Assembly: GCA_026416975.1 (NCBI GenBank)
Contig: JAOAEC010000008.1
Span: forward strand, 1 to 33,289
Direction: 5' to 3'
DNA length: 33,289 nt
Origin: Patescibacteria group bacterium
GTDB lineage: Bacteria > Patescibacteriota > Microgenomatia > UBA1406 > GWC2-37-13
The position numbers and the translations under genes were made by a program. Within the stretch, counting starts at the first letter, position 1. Every line of letters starts with the position of its first letter. This document shows positions 32,781 to 33,289 of the stretch, piece after piece. The notes beneath the pieces are model-generated. The model had not been told where the DNA came from. It searched no databases and saw only the letters and a program-made list of their open reading frames with translations.

Positions 32781-33289
32781 TTAAACAGATTGAAGATTGG
32801 AATTATAAAAAAATAATTCAAGAAGTAAAAAATATCCAAGAATGGGAAAAAGTTTTTATTGATTTTTTAGGAAAAAAGGGGAAAGTAAACAAATTATTTA
32901 GTCAAATTAAGACTTTAAAACCAGAAGAAAGAAAAATTTTTGGTCAAAAGTTAAATGAGATAAAAAAAGAGATTGGAAGATTATTAGAAATTAAGAAATT
33001 AGAAATTAGAAATTTAAAAAAAGACAGGTTTTTTGATCCAACATTACCAGGAAAAGTTTATCCAAAAGGTAGTCTTCATCCATTAACATCAGTTATTGAG
33101 GAAATCGTTTCCATTTTTTCTTCGATTGGTTTTATTCGAGTTTCTTATCCAGAAGTTGAGTGGGAGTATTTTTCTTTTGAGGCTTTAAATATGCCAAAAG
33201 GTCATCCAGCTAGAGATGATTTTGAGACTTTTTTTATGGATTATCCTGAAAACAAAAAATACGGACGGATGGTTTTGTCTCCTCATACC
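32777..33289 (+). CDS. pheS: Phenylalanyl-tRNA synthetase alpha subunit, N-terminal part, truncated by window edge
   Basis: 'FLGKKGKVNKLF', 'DPTLPGKVYPKGSLHPLTSVIEEIVSIFSSIGF', 'EVEWEYFSFEALNMPKGHPARDDFETFF'. Confidence 0.95.
   Translation, partial: MIKQIEDWNYKKIIQEVKNIQEWEKVFIDFLGKKGKVNKLFSQIKTLKPEERKIFGQKLNEIKKEIGRLLEIKKLEIRNLKKDRFFDPTLPGKVYPKGSLHPLTSVIEEIVSIFSSIGFIRVSYPEVEWEYFSFEALNMPKGHPARDDFETFFMDYPENKKYGRMVLSPHT

Overview
AT-rich, gene-dense bacterial window that looks like a Patescibacteria/CPR genome (small proteins, archaeal-type TyrRS, ADP-forming acyl-CoA synthetase, many AT-rich repeats); lineage is an inference. Core genes: partial GT2 glycosyltransferase, flavodoxin, MscS, tRNA-His, DedA, mtaB, PAP2, MgtA-type ATPase, acyl-CoA synthetase (ADP-forming), M20 peptidase, tyrS, RRM protein, CaCA exchanger, leuS, tRNA-Gly, partial pheS. 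Accessory and decaying content: two AbiE-like toxin-antitoxin pairs, three DUF4143 AAA+ ATPases (one a pseudogene), a degenerate IS1595/ISXO2-like element, a chimeric ABC-transporter pseudogene, a frameshifted PP2C-like gene and several orphan hypotheticals. The most interesting signals are: (1) a P-type ATPase gene split inside its A-domain by an ORF of the 23S rRNA intervening-sequence (four-helix-bundle) family, flanked by mutually complementary AT-rich arms, with the two ATPase halves still in the same frame; (2) a family of TTGACA-(AGAAG..)n-TAWAAT promoters whose spacer is a GAA triplet tract of different length at each locus (8, 11, 14, 17, 20 nt), several driving apparently leaderless orphan genes, suggesting phase-variable promoters; (3) a 40-nt palindromic element with 8-bp target duplications and an internal empty-site comparison; (4) in-frame heptad-repeat and hairpin inserts in leuS, tyrS, pheS, mtaB and the ATPase.
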